A stretch of 64,000 nucleotides of DNA from Hydra vulgaris (GCF_038396675.1 NC_088931.1:65552501-65616500), one strand, 5' to 3'. Numbered from the stretch's first letter, positions 39,480 to 52,480 are shown. Notes: a model not told the origin generated them from the sequence alone. Numbers and translations: made by a program.

Positions 39480-40470
39480 CATTCGAAGCGGAATCATAAA
39501 AAGCGATATAAGCGACCACTTTCCAATTTTTTTTTATATCTGATTTTTATAAAAAAGAAAAATAAAGCAAAGTAATAACGGAAATAAAAAGGCAGATTAC
39601 TGAATTTAATGTTAAGGGATTTAGAAATTATTTGCTCAAAATAAACTGGAAACAACTACATAGATACAAAGATAAAAGGTATGAGTTTTTTTACAACGAG
39701 TTCTTTAATGCGTACGACAAAGCGTACGACAATGCGTACGACAATGCGTACGACAATGCGTACGACAAAGCGTTTCCAATTGAGGAAATCAAAACCATGC
39801 TTAAAAGCCTTCAAATTCCATGGATTACGAAAGGACTTATTAAATCTTCTAAGAAAAAACAAAAGCTGTATGAAAAACACTTCAAAAAAAAAAAAAACTT
39901 ACCAAAACGAAAAAAAATTTAAACTTTGCAAAATCCTGTTTTCAAACAGGTTTTTGTAAAGTTTATATATATTTTTTTGAAATACCCACTCTAATATTAG
40001 GACAACCTTTTCTTTATTAAAGATCATAAGTATCAAACAAAGCATTCGTTGCTTAATTATAAGGTACCAAAAACATTGCTAAAACAATCCGAGTTCTCAA
40101 TAACATACCGAGGGCCAATTTGTGGAACTCATTTCTCCCAAATAATAGTAAAACTACATTCAAACTTTTAAAAGTATCGTAAAAAAACAGTTACTTGTCA
40201 TGACCAATCTCAAATTCTATTTTATTTTCAATCTTTATTTTATTCTCTTTTCCTGGTGTTAGGAAGCGATATCACTCTTTACATCATTACTTATCTTTAA
40301 ATTTTATTTATTTTAATCTTAAGTTGTATTCAGAATTTTATTTAAAAGTATTTAAAATTATTTTACTGAGATTGTAATATTTTGGCTGGATGATAAGATT
40401 TTTGTCTTCTGCCTGCTCCCGTCACATCATAACTAAAAATATTGTAAATAATTTATTTTATAGATGACGA
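39480..40470 (+). pseudogene. internally deleted jockey/CR1-like LINE copy
   Basis: Same family as the LINE at 29570-34440. It has SDISDHFPIF, then NAYDKAFPIEEIKTMLKSLQ and PWITKGLIKSSKKKQKLYEK (39632-39922). After about 80 bp it resumes at the C-terminal region (HSLLNYKVPKTLLKQSEFS, then a YRGPxxW-like tail). The whole RT core is missing. The 3' end, with GTCTTCTGCCTGCTCCCGTC, matches that of the larger copy. Confidence 0.65.
39707..39766. repeat. 12-bp tandem repeat, five units, in LINE ORF
   Basis: Five units of AATGCGTACGAC or AAAGCGTACGAC encoding Asn/Lys-Ala-Tyr-Asp. In-frame expansion of the YDKAF motif of the LINE protein. Confidence 0.9.
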
Positions 40471-40602
40471 AATATATATATAACAAAAATTCTTGGTCTT
40501 GATCTTGAAACTTTTTGCCTTGGTCTTGAATAAGGAACATTTGGCTTTGGTCTTGTCTTAGAACATCTGGCCTTGACTTTGCTATTTTTGGTCTTGTTAA
40601 CA

Positions 40603-40710
40603 CCCAGTGGGCACAGTACGTTTTTAAAACGTTCTTTGGACGCTTTTATTAGGTTTAAACCTTATAAAAACGTCTAAAAAACGTTTTAAAAACGTACCGT
40701 GCCCACTGGG
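40603..40710. mobile_element. 108-bp fold-back element
   Basis: Begins CCCAGTGGGCAC (40603-40614) and ends GTGCCCACTGGG (40699-40710). The inner parts pair further through ACGTTTTTAAAACG-type blocks around a TTTAAACC centre. Almost the entire element is palindromic. Non-coding. Confidence 0.75.
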
Positions 40711-41397
40711 CAACTCTGAGTTTATTTTGAGTTAAACCATAACCCCATTCACCAAGTAATTGAAATGCATGCACGATCATTCTTTCTGTTTCGTTTTAGA
40801 GTACCGTTATTGTACATGAGCCATGGAAGCCTTTATTGTTGTTATTTTTGTAATCTCTGAGTGTTGAGATCACAAAAGATCACAGCCTTTTCAGTGATTG
40901 TCTCTCAAATCAATTGTCATTTTCAGTTGACATCATGGAGTGAGAGAGTTGATTTGAATTAAGTGAGTGATGATTATATTGACAAACAACATTATAATTC
41001 ATTTTTAATTAAACCGTAATTAACTAAGTTAATTATAAATAATAGATAAAGATAGACGCTTTATTAGAAAAGAGAGTTTTTTTTTACTTTTTTAACTTTT
41101 TTATTTAACTTTAAGTTCAAGTTGCATAAAAATTATACCATCGGAATAAAAATTAATTTTTCAACAAGATAGTGCTAAAATTATTTTTTATATCAGTTTC
41201 GGTTCAAGCGCTATTTTGTTCGCAACGATAAGAAATAGATAAACATTTTTGACTCCCCATTAAAGTTGTATAAAATAAGAAAAAATGGAGTTGAATCGGC
41301 ATGTAATTTAATAAATTCGAATCGAGAAGATAGTTCTATATTTGTATCTTTTTTTTATATAGTCATATTCATTCAGTTTATATTTGATAATTTTGAT

Positions 41398-41402
41398 CAG
41401 TG
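41398..41402. repeat. left target-site duplication CAGTG of Transib element
   Basis: CAGTG lies immediately before the element terminus and is identical to 44762-44766. Five-bp duplications are the known signature of Transib insertion. Confidence 0.85.
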
Positions 41403-44400
41403 CACAGTGGGCCAGTAGGTGGACAAAATGGGAAAAATTTTAGTTGTCTAATCTTGAAAACCTATTTAATTTTAGTATCTACATATATTAGGAGAAATTT
41501 ATTGATAATTTATTTATATTAAATCCCTTAGTTACCAGGACTCTAAGCATTTGAATATTGAGATTAAAAAAAAAAAAAAAAAAATTATAAATAAGTAACT
41601 AACGGTGACATCAACGTTGTGTTATATTTCAATTACATCTACGTTTTTGAAACAAAAAATTAGTACATGTTATTCTAGAGTATTTAGAGATAAGAAAAAC
41701 CAATGTGTGAAATAAATTTGTCATAGCATGTTATCTCAGTTATACTTTGAAAATCACAGATTAAAAAAAAAAATTTCTTAAGAAACTTATTTTTTGCCGC
41801 ACAATAACTAATAATTACCACAATTTGCCATGTGTTGTCTTATATTTATTTGAGCTATATGATGCTTCAATCGAGTTTTAATTGATTGCTCGTCCCCTTA
41901 AATCCCCGTTCAGATTTTATGTATGTTTTAACTTGGTTGCTATGGTACTAAATTTTGCATAGCAACAACTCATTTTTACATTAACGTTGTTTTAACAGTA
42001 TTTTACTTGCGCTAAATACACAATATTGGGGGTATGTATTAAAATGAGATTCAGAATTCTTATGAGGTTAACTTTTTTTGGTTACTATGGATACCTTACT
42101 TTGCATAACATAGCAACAACATATTTTCGGTAGTTGTTAGTAATTTAATTACTAACACTGACAGTAATTTAATTACTTTTAATTTTAATTACTAACACTT
42201 GTAGTAACTTAATTACTAACAAGTATTAGTAGTCCAGGCGGCATTTATATTATAACATTTTACTTTTAAATACAAAATACTTGTTACAATAATTATTTAG
42301 ATATGGTTTTGTTAAACTTAGACATTCATAATTTTCTCCAAAAAAACAATCTTAGTATTTCAAAACAAAATATTACTGAAGATATATTAAAATTTATTCA
42401 GCCAAAATTTGCTGATTTTAAAGACGTTGATTTTAGACATGCTGTTCAACGATTTGTTTACTTGTATAAAAAAAAGTGGAAATCTGCAAATTATACTGTG
42501 AAAAATTTTGAAAAGAAGTTTGTGAACTGGCTTAATGAATATTTAATTATCAGAAAAAAAGACAATGAACCAACTGCAAGTAGACGTGGTCGAAAACCAG
42601 TTGCATTTGATAATAGTTCTAATAAAACTAAAAAACGGCGTGTATCTTGTTTAATTGAATCTCATTCATCCAATGAATTATTTTTTGCTGCTAATAAAAA
42701 ATTTAGAGATGAATCTGTTGTTATTGCTGCCAAGAATGTTTTAAATATATCAAATACAGATAAAGCAACTAAATATTCAGCAGACGAAGCACTGGCTTTA
42801 ATAATTGATGCAAGTCTGACAAAAGCTTCCTATCAATTGATTAGAAGCGGAGACTTGGAGAAAGAATATAACATCTACCCCGCTTACAATGATGTCAGAG
42901 ATGCAAAATTGAAATGTTATCCTGCAAACATAACAGTGGAGGACTATTCAGCTTCAGTTCCTTTAAAAGATTTAATGACTCATACTTTGCAAAGAATCTG
43001 TGCTGTTCAGGAACCTGTGCTAAGGCACTTGATATTGAACGACAAAGCAATAAAAACAATGACACAAACGTTTAAGGCTGGTTTTGATGGTACTACTGGC
43101 CAAAGCATTTATAAACAAGTTTTATCAGAACCCGACATTAACAGAGATTTAAAGCGTGAAGAATCATTATTTATTACTTGTCTTGTCCCATTGGATTTGA
43201 CTGGATTTAACAACAGCAACGAAAAGGTGCCTATTTGGAGAAATCAAAAGTCGTCCTCCACAGCCTATTGTAGACCCATAAGATTTGCATAAAAAATGGA
43301 ATCCAAGGAATCTGTGATTGAAGAAGATCAGTACATTAAAAGTGAGATAGAAAGCTTGGGTATGATTTTATTAGAGGTTTGCGGATCTTCTATTGAAGTG
43401 AATTGTATTATTGAACTTACAATGATTGATGGGAAGGTTCAAACAATATTATCTGAAAAAAATAACTCATACCAATGCTGTTCAGTGTGTGGTGTCTCTC
43501 CAAAAAATATGAATAGTCTTGATATCCTTAATATAGATTATACTAACAGAGAGTTCAAATATGGTCTTTCCAGTCTTCATGCATGGATTCGATTTTTTGA
43601 GATGTTATTGCACATTGCATATAAAAAAGAAACAAGAAAGTGGCAAGCAAGATCTAAAGAACACAAAGAAAAGGCATCTGTAGCTAAACAAAAGATTCAG
43701 ACTGATTTTATGAACAAAATGGGACTTGTTGTTGATTTCCCTAAAAGTGGTGGTTCTGGAACAAGTAATGATGGCAATACCTCAAGGCGTGCTTTTGCAG
43801 CATATGAACAAACAGCTGAAATTCTGGGTATTGACCAAAACCTTATATTCAGATTTTACATTATCTTGGTAACGCTCTCTTCAGGATATGAAATAGACTG
43901 CTTAAAGTTCAAGGATTATTGTTTTGACACTTTTAGACTATATGTGTCCCTTTATCCATGGTATTACATGGCTCAATCAGTTCACAAAGTATTGATACAT
44001 GGACATGACATAATTAAAAGCCTTACATTACCCATCGGACTTATGTCAGAGGAAGCTCAAGAGGCTACAAATAAAGACTTTAAATCTTATCGCGAAAATT
44101 TCAGCCGAAAAACATCCAGAAAAGCAACAAATACTGATCTTATCAATAGACTCCTAGTTTCCAGTGATCCTGTTATTTCATCATTGCGTAAATCAACATC
44201 ACACCAAACAAATCATAAAGCATTTCCTTCAGATGTTTTACAATTACTTAAACAATCTTCAAACGATATTATTGTTTTATAATTTTTTGATGTAATTTAA
44301 AATTGATAACGTTTTCTTGCACTATTTTTTGCTTTTATTATTCCTAAAACATTATTTACCTAAATACTCAATTTTTATTCAATATAGGTGGGTCAAAAAT

Positions 44401-44761
44401 CCGATAAGATATTCAAATATCAATTTACCACTTTGTAACTAAGGAAAGTATCCGGTAACTAAGCAATATAAGTATCCATAACAATTAAATTTAAAAAATT
44501 ATCACTTTTGTAAGAAGTGTGATCTCATATTGGTACTCATGCCAAATTTAGTGAATATAGCACTTATAAAATATCTGCAGATAACAAAAGTAGGTTGTTG
44601 CTAAGCAAAATAAAGGTATCCATAGCAACGAAATAAAAAAATATTACCTTCATAAAAAGCGCAGACATCATATTAGTACTCATACTATTTTAGTGAATAT
44701 AGCTCTAATATTAAATTAGTTATGAATTTTGTCCAGTAAAAGTGCATTCTGGCCCACTGTG
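41403..44761 (+). mobile_element. Transib transposon, nearly complete (3359 bp)
   Basis: Both ends begin CACAGTGGGCCAG when read inward (41403-41415; 44749-44761 on the reverse strand), with identical CAGTG duplications outside. CACAGTG fits the known Transib terminal rule and equals the V(D)J heptamer. ACAAAAT follows the heptamer after 13 bp on the left and 22 bp on the right. Each side carries two subterminal imperfect palindromes built on TTGCTATGGATACC and GCATAGCAAC (about 41935-41969 and 42080-42120; 44453-44486 and 44594-44629). The interior has one transposase frame with a single nonsense codon. Confidence 0.9.
42303..44282 (+). pseudogene. Transib / RAG1-like DDE transposase with one in-frame stop
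   Basis: One continuous frame from ATG 42303 to TAA 44280-44282, broken only by TAA at codon 330 (43290-43292). Counting that codon, it spans 659 codons. Residues 1-120 include a basic Arg/Lys segment (SRRGRKPV, KTKKRR) that may bind DNA. The first catalytic Asp is D262 in GFDGTTGQS. SSTAYCRPIRFA lies just before the stop. After it, D376 (TMIDGK) is the second Asp. C393 and C396 (CSVC) and H561 and H566 (SVHKVLIH) match the RAG1 zinc ligands C727/C730 and H937/H942 with the same CxxC and Hx4H spacing. E587 in SEEAQEATNK matches RAG1 E962 (ExxNK). All catalytic and zinc residues are present. As the sequence stands the product is truncated after D262, unless the stop is read through or is an assembly error. 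It is a transposase, not a host RAG gene. Confidence 0.9.
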
Positions 44762-44766
44762 CAGTG
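44762..44766. repeat. right target-site duplication CAGTG
   Basis: Exact copy of 41398-41402 directly after the right terminus of the Transib element. Confidence 0.85.
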
Positions 44767-44999
44767 TGCGGAATGATACGGTGTGCGGTTTGACCCGGTT
44801 TTACTCTGTTTTTTGCTGTAAAAAAAATTTTTTTTTTGCGGCATTTTAATGAAAAAGTTTAAAAATTTTTTAAAATAATTTTTTGATAAAATAAAGTAAC
44901 TTATGTGATTTATAATGTGAACATGGATAATTGCAATACTTTTGATGAAGAAGTAACAATTGTCTTATCTTAAAAATATAAAAATATGTAGTTGTTTCT

Positions 45000-45203
45000 A
45001 TGCAGGAGGCCTTGCAAATAATTTCCGAAAATCCTTATTAGTTTATGCTACCTCCAAAAAGTATGACACTATAACGAACAATTAGTTGGCATTTAAAAAA
45101 ACGACGAAACGAAGAAAGTCTGAAGAAAACTGGTCCAAAAAATGTATTAACTGTATTTGAAAAAGAAAAATTGGTTGAATGGCTTGTTATGTCATCTAAT
45201 TTT

Positions 45204-45261
<58 letters not shown>

Positions 45262-46860
45262 AATTAAACATCTTGTAATTAAACATTTTTTTTTTGTAAT
45301 TAAACATCTAATGTGGGTGATCTTAAAACAAAGATGGTTTAATTAAGGTTGCCTCAGACGTGCGGAAACTTCGAAAATTTTCAGACACTCCGCAGTTTAA
45401 ATATGGGCTTCCAGCGGAATATTGGGTAAGATCATTTTTCATAAAAAATCCTGGAATAGTTCTTCATACCCCAGAATCTAGTAGTAGAGCGACCGCAATT
45501 GCTCCAGTCAGCAGAAATAAGGCAGTATTTTGATTCTTTTAATTTTCTTACAATATCGATGAGACTAATTAAATTCAAGTTTAAAGAGAGTTCTCTCAAG
45601 GAAAGGTGCGAAAACAGTTTAAAACGTAAATTCCCTAAGGCCTAAAGAAAACATTATTGTCTGCTATTGGTTTAAAGCTCATGGTTATATGTTTAAAAGC
45701 CAGATTGTTTTGAAAGAAAAGTTCACACGGATGGAAGATCTTGCATATGCTTCTGGAACTGTCAATGGCAATTTTTTGTTCACTCAAACTGAATCTGGAT
45801 GGCAAAGCCAACGCTCCTTTAAAGATTTTATTCAAAGAATTGATGACGAATTAAATAATGTTGCACGTCCTGTTTTTGTATTCTTAGACAATCATCCAAG
45901 TTACATTAAATTTCATTTATTTAAATGGTGCTGGGATCGGGGAATTTGCATAGTGTATTTTCCTCCAACATGCAATCACATTCTTCAAATGTGTGACACA
46001 TCAATTTTAGGACTTGCCAAATTAGGATAAAAAAAAGAAGTTTTATAATTGAAAAAGTAAAAGTTATAAAACTGATGAAAAAAGAGTTAATAAAAATTTT
46101 AAAACTGATGAATGATAGAATTATTACAAAATCAAAAATACTTAATGGTTTCCGTGGTACAAGAATGTTCATCTTGAGCGGTTTGTTGGAGTAGATAATG
46201 ATTCTAAATCTACTTCCAATTCAAATGCATAAATAACTTCTGAATGTTTGAAATTCTTACTTTTTCAAACGCAGCTTCATTTAGTAAAAATATCATCAGT
46301 AATGATCTAATTGCTCCTGCTCGAGGTAATCAGATTGTCAGTATAAATAAAATGGTTTATTATTTTGATTAAAATTAATTTAACGTTGATTTTTTCATGT
46401 AGAATTAAAAGGCATCAGCTATTCTTCAATACGTCTCGAAAATCTGGAAAATACAGTGCCATTGCATAATCTTTTGAGCTACACCCTTAGTTACAATGTT
46501 CTGAACTCTTTGAATTATGAAGTTTTGAGTTATGAAGCAGCAGCTTGATATACTTTCATCAGCATTTCATAAGGAAGTGGCAGTTCCAGTTTCTTCAACT
46601 TTAATTCTGGATGTGCTCAAACTTGCAGAATCACTTGTAGACAAAACAAATAAAAAATACAAGAAAATTAATTATGGGATCTTTCCTAGTGAAGAAGTTT
46701 TGGAAATGTATAAAAAAACACAAAAAAAATCGAAGGAAAGAAAAAAAAGGGAAAAGTAAAAGAAGAAAGGAAAAAGATTCGTGAAGAACGAGAAATAATA
46801 CAAAAGAAGATGAGAAAAAAAGAGGATGGAAAAAGCGTAAAAAAGATTTAAGTCATCTGA
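45000..46860 (+). pseudogene. pogo/jerky-type (DDE_1) transposase remnant
   Basis: The pieces are in order. First, an N-terminal helix-turn-helix-like part, KKTGPKNVLTVFEKEKLVEW, near 45120-45180. Then a (TTG)n run, and FKYGLPAEYWVRSFFIKNPG near 45395. Next comes a catalytic portion, 45689-46030, with FVFLDNHPSYIKFHLFKWC and YFPPTCNHILQMCDTSI. These are the second Asp block (LDNHxSH in active members; here NHPSY) and the block after it (FPPHxTHxLQPLD normally). Last is a Lys-rich tail, 46532-46850. The first Asp region near 45550 is out of frame. There are several stops and frameshifts, so it is inactive. No matching TIR pair was confirmed, though GTTTTTTGC(T/G)GTAAAAAAA occurs near both sides (44805 and, inverted, 47075). 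Confidence 0.65.
45205..45260. repeat. (TTG)n microsatellite in pogo-like remnant
   Basis: About 18 pure TTG triplets placed between the DNA-binding and middle parts of the transposase remnant. An Asn-rich frame on the other strand is an artefact. Confidence 0.95.
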
Positions 46861-47144
46861 ACCTGTTGCTAAAGAGAAACGTGAATGACCAGTTAAAAAT
46901 ATTCAATATGTATTTTTTAAGTTGTTTTAAAAAATGAAATTCGAATTTCTTTTATTCTTACAAGCTCAAATACATTTAATTTTAATGTTTTTTTTATAAG
47001 TTTATTCTATTTTTTTTCAAAGATGATTTTATAACAGTCATTTTTTTAAATAATGCAAAAAAACAAATTTTTTTACCGCAAAAAACAGATTTCATACCGT
47101 AAAAAATATATTGGTTAAGTAACTTTGTTTTTAAGAAAAAATTA

Positions 47145-47616
47145 AGGATGTACCGGAATTCCGGCCTAATTTACGACATTTAGGTCATTTCGGTTCCGGT
47201 CGGAATCACAATATTTTAGGCCGGAATGCCAGGATTTATATTTTACCTATTTTTTTAAGACATGTGACACAAACTGTGTAATTTGAATCAAAAAATCATT
47301 TTCCTACTGGGCGATGAAGAACTATAGGTAAACATAGGTAAAAACATATTAGATTTAAATAAAACAGAAATGAAATTAATGAAATAAGTTATATATAATA
47401 TAGGTTATAAATATATGAAATGTAGCCACGATGCTAAGGTACAGGCTTTATCCACTTTCAATCTTGAGATTAAAAATTACATAAATATAATTCATAAATA
47501 TGTTTATGTAATTTTTAATCTCAATTCATAAAAGTTACATAAATATAAATTTTTTTAACAACTCCGGTAAATCCGGTTCCGGCCGGATTTCAAAATTTCC
47601 AATTCGGTACACCCCT
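47145..47616. mobile_element. 472-bp TIR element, copy A of a GGTGTACC family
   Basis: Ends AGGATGTACCGGAATTCCGG and, reversed, AGGGGTGTACCGAATTGG. G/C-rich CCGGCCGGA-type blocks lie next to both ends. An inner hairpin around GAGATTAAAAATTACATAA lies at about 47473-47523. Its left part is homologous to the right end of the 2.3-kb element at 55416-57715 (shared AAGACATGTGACACA and CAAAAAATCATTTTCCTACT-like stretches). It is therefore an internally deleted sibling. Confidence 0.75.
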
Positions 47617-48846
47617 AGTAAAAGCAATAATATTTGTTTATCAATAATAAAAAATAATATTTTTTTACTGCACATTTTGCTGCATATTTTATTTGAAGGG
47701 AGTATACGAGCAAAAAGTTATAAGTAAACAAAGTTTCAAAGAGCGGAATACAGCAAAAAACAAATCCTTAACTCTATAAGTAATTGATACTTACTTAAGG
47801 GCTGATGAATATGTAATGAATAATTTAAATGAAAATGTATATGTAATGTATAACTTAATACTTATTTAATTTTTATCCTATTCAAATTAATCGTCTATAA
47901 CTTTTTCCTTTTTTTCTGCGGAGTTTTTCGAAGTTAAATAATAATTTAAAAAACAGTCGTCATAAGTAATAATTGGGTTTTAAAAATTTATTTACTTATA
48001 AAAATGTAATGAACTTACTTTAAAATTTACAGGTATATTTACCTAAAAATTTCGTTTTACAATTATAAGAAAATGTTTAATATTGAGCAAGCTCTAAATT
48101 TTTTGTTTATAGATTTAAAAAATATATTTGCTTTCGTTTTTTCAATACACAGCCTCATAAATCAAAACTCATTGCAACAAAATATCATTTATTTTACCTA
48201 TACCCACTGGAAACATGTTTGTTTGTAACATCCTTGCGCAAAAATTTGTGTTTTTCAAGTTAATATAAAAAGAGATTTTTATTTCTATTTGATCCGTTTC
48301 TACCACCAGGGCCGGCGTAAGTGGACGTGATGTGAGGCGAAGGGGGGCGATCAATTCTATTATTTCTATCACTCTATCTACTCACAATACTCTTCGCCTA
48401 GTAGAAAAGAAAGCTTAACGAGAGCAGTTTATTTTGAATAGTTTATTAAAAGTATCTACCTGACTGTTCGTTAAAACCTTGTTACAACTATAATAAAATC
48501 ACATTTAAGTTACTTATGCAAGTTATCAGCAGCTTATTATCTTAGTTTGTTTTAGTACGCTTATTTTTTACTTTATATGTTATACCGCCTTTATGATTTT
48601 TAAACTTTTCAGTTAATAATTATTTTCAGATAACAAAATAAGTTAGTGAATTATAAAACTAAATGATCGATTTTTCCAATAAAAACAACTGGTCTCACTG
48701 CCTTAAAAAAAGTACTATCCACCATAATCAATTATTCATTTTTATACGTGACCATTCTTAATTTAAAACAAAAAAAGCGTACGGGCTGGAGGCGTTGGAT
48801 TGTCATTAGCTCTAAAAAAGTTTTTCTGTTGCACCTGGACTTAGTA
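47617..48846. other. EB1 5' flank, no further gene seen
   Basis: AT-rich. CAGGGCCGGCGTAAGTGG at 48307 resembles a hAT terminus without a partner. No promoter element can be assigned with confidence; the 5' UTR of EB1 probably begins somewhere after about 48700. Confidence 0.35.
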
Positions 48847-48967
48847 ATGGCAGTAAATGTTTTTAATACTGGTGTCACCTCAGAAAATCTTAGCAGACAT
48901 GAAATGATGCAATGGATAAACGATAGTCTGCAGACAAATTATACAAAAATAGAGGAGATGTGTGCAG
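48847..48967 (+). CDS. EB1/MAPRE microtubule plus-end-binding protein, coding exon 1
   Basis: EB proteins track growing microtubule plus ends through an N-terminal calponin-homology domain. This exon encodes residues 1-40 and the first base of codon 41. It has [20 protein letters not shown] and [19 protein letters not shown], very close to the start of known EB1 ([20 protein letters not shown]). ATG 48847 is chosen because it gives exactly the family N-terminus, though the frame is open further upstream. The exon ends in phase 1 at GTGAGA. The next exon, 11.9 kb away, continues the same reading. An alternative as an isolated retrocopy is excluded by the splice donor and the correct downstream exon. 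Confidence 0.93.
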
Positions 48968-49006
48968 GTGAGAAATATGCTGAAAACAAATAACATCTTT
49001 ATACTG

Positions 49007-50090
<1,084 letters not shown>

Positions 50091-50105
50091 TTATATGTAT
50101 ATATG

Positions 50106-50403
<298 letters not shown>

Positions 50404-50729
50404 AGGTTGTAAAAAAAGAATACCCCACAATTAAAATTACAAAATGTCATTCATTTAATCTTGTTACTGCAACTACTAATACGTGTGGTTTTGCTGAAAA
50501 TCATTTAAAACTTGTATTAAAAGTGTTTAGAACTTTAGGACATTTTGGAAAATTCCAGAATATTTAAGATGACTTTAGAACATTCTGGAACAATTTAGAA
50601 CATTCTGGAACAATTAAGAATAGAACAATTTAGACTATGTATATATAGCTGCTTATCTAATTTTATAGTTATTACAGAAGCAACACATGGCGACGTACAA
50701 GCCTAGCGATAGTAGCATTCAGAAGAACA

Positions 50730-52480
50730 AAGATGTCTGAACCAATAATCTGGTAATATTTGAAGACTCTCCTTAAAGAAGAAGAATGGTCCCTTTGGAA
50801 AAATATTCACTGGAAGAAAAGAGCAGAATGCCTCTCAAAAAGCAAATTATCAGACGCTACCATTTCCTTGGCCCAAAAATCAAAAGAAGAAAGGAGCAAA
50901 TAGCAGAAATTTCTAAAGAAGTCACTAAACTGTAAAAGAATAAACTGAATTTTCCTCATGTATCTGATAAAGTTATGCGAGCAAAGCTTAATAAAATACT
51001 GAAATGTTATAATGATTGTGTCAAGCGGGAAAGCTATAAACCCCTTGATGAAATTTCACTAAAGTGGATAGAATATGCTTATTTTCCGAGGACAAACGAT
51101 TGTGCCATCTCCAAGTGGAAAGCAAAAGAACAGTGGGATACTCTACAGGCCCAGCGGCCACTAAAGAAACAATCCATCCCTCAAAAAGACAAAAACTTTC
51201 TAATAGGTCATCCAACTCATCATCTTACTATACTGGTTTTAGTGATTCTGACTCAAGGTTGATGACAGTGAATATGAAAATAATGAAAAAGAAGATGAGA
51301 CTACTCCTACACCAAGCAGAAATATCATCATAAAAGCAAAATTGCAGTAAACTCGGTGATCTACACAAGAGTATCAACAAACAAAGCTGCTAACAAATGC
51401 AAGCAATTGGCTGGTGAAGGCATTTACATCCCAACTCCATGTCTATCAGCTATTTACAAGTCAACAATCAAAGAGGCAATCAAGCTGAAAAAATAAATAA
51501 TTGAAAAAAGGCATATGAAAAGTTGGTTCTTACACTTTGATAGCAAGCACATCAACGGAATCGATTATCAAGTGGTCGTCTTTAAAAATGAAAGAAGAGA
51601 AATCAAATTGGATGTTCTGGGCTCGGTAGGTGGCAGGGAAATTTTATTGCTCAAGGAATTTTTAAAGTCCTCGATGAATTTTACCTCTGGAATTCAAAAC
51701 AGATGATTGTTGCAGTTACCACCAGCGTTAACACTGGAAAAAAGAATAGTGTTGTTATAATATTGCAACGAATGTTCATAGAGAAACGCATCAACAAACA
51801 TCAGTTTATCAGTTGTCAACACCATGTATTAGATAGAATCCTCCGTTTGGTGATGGATGAAGAACTTGGCAGAAAACACAATCGCCGAACATCGAATATC
51901 CATTTGTATCTCAACTGTTGACGGAGTACGAACAACTGAAAAAACAGTTTGACAATGGAATAGAAGTAATTCTCGAAACATCAGCCTGGAGAGATGATTT
52001 GAAATTTTTATTTTATCTCACTCGAGTGTTTCGATTTTTTGATGAAAAGGGACATTTTCCATTGATCAGGTTTCAGAAATTACCCAAAATCAGCAAATGC
52101 GAGTAAGAATTCCAGAGCTATACTAGCGATCCTGGCCTTCATTTTAATTCCTTCAACAAGGACAGTTCTACAGAGAGTATGTCGATTTTTATCCTATGGC
52201 TGGGCAGACCATTGGTTTACAGACCAACTGTACAATGAAAATTACTTTAATAACTTGGCTGAAGTACTGAATCCATACAAAAAGGCTTTAATCTCTTTGA
52301 AAAATCACTGGAAGCAAGAGCCATCCATACTACAGATCCCCAGAAGTAGTCAATCAAATTAATGAAGGAAATGTATTTGTCATGCAAAAATAAAGACAAA
52401 TTGCGCCTTCTATTCCTTCTATGTAACAAGCAAGAGCAAGGTCAATGGTCTGAGTCATTGTTGGATTGAAAATTTGTTGT
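50730..52480 (+). pseudogene. transposase-like pseudogene, family not named
   Basis: One protein can be followed across frame changes. It starts with IIRRYHFLGPKIKRRKEQIA and KLNFPHVSDKVMRAKLNKIL. DRICLFSEDKRLCHLQVESK follows. Then come WFLHFDSKHINGIDYQVVVF, VTTSVNTGKKNSVV (51703), and ISCQHHVLDRILRLVMDEEL. After that is YEQLKKQFDNGIEVI with WRDDLKFLFYLTRVFRFFDE (51918-52106), and near 52180-52330 GWADHWFTDQLYNENYFNN. The blocks HFDxK and xTTSVNTG suggest an RNase H-fold nuclease, but the Asp expected before TTSVNTG is Val here. I recognise this as a repeat-encoded protein type but cannot name the superfamily. Many stops: inactive. Confidence 0.55.

Noticed and set aside
43296..44282. Second ORF as a separate gene partnered with the first (RAG1/RAG2-like pair)
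   Set aside because: It is in the same frame as 42303-43292 and carries the second half of the same DDE/zinc domain. It is one protein broken by one stop; nothing RAG2-like (kelch repeats, PHD) is present.
42303..44282. A host RAG1 gene
   Set aside because: Terminal repeats and target duplications show a transposon; the length and the absence of RAG1 N-terminal RING features also argue against it.
44805..47095. GTTTTTTGC-GTAAAAAAA blocks as TIRs of the pogo-like element
   Set aside because: They are low-complexity and the outer sequences do not match, so the ends of that element remain undefined.
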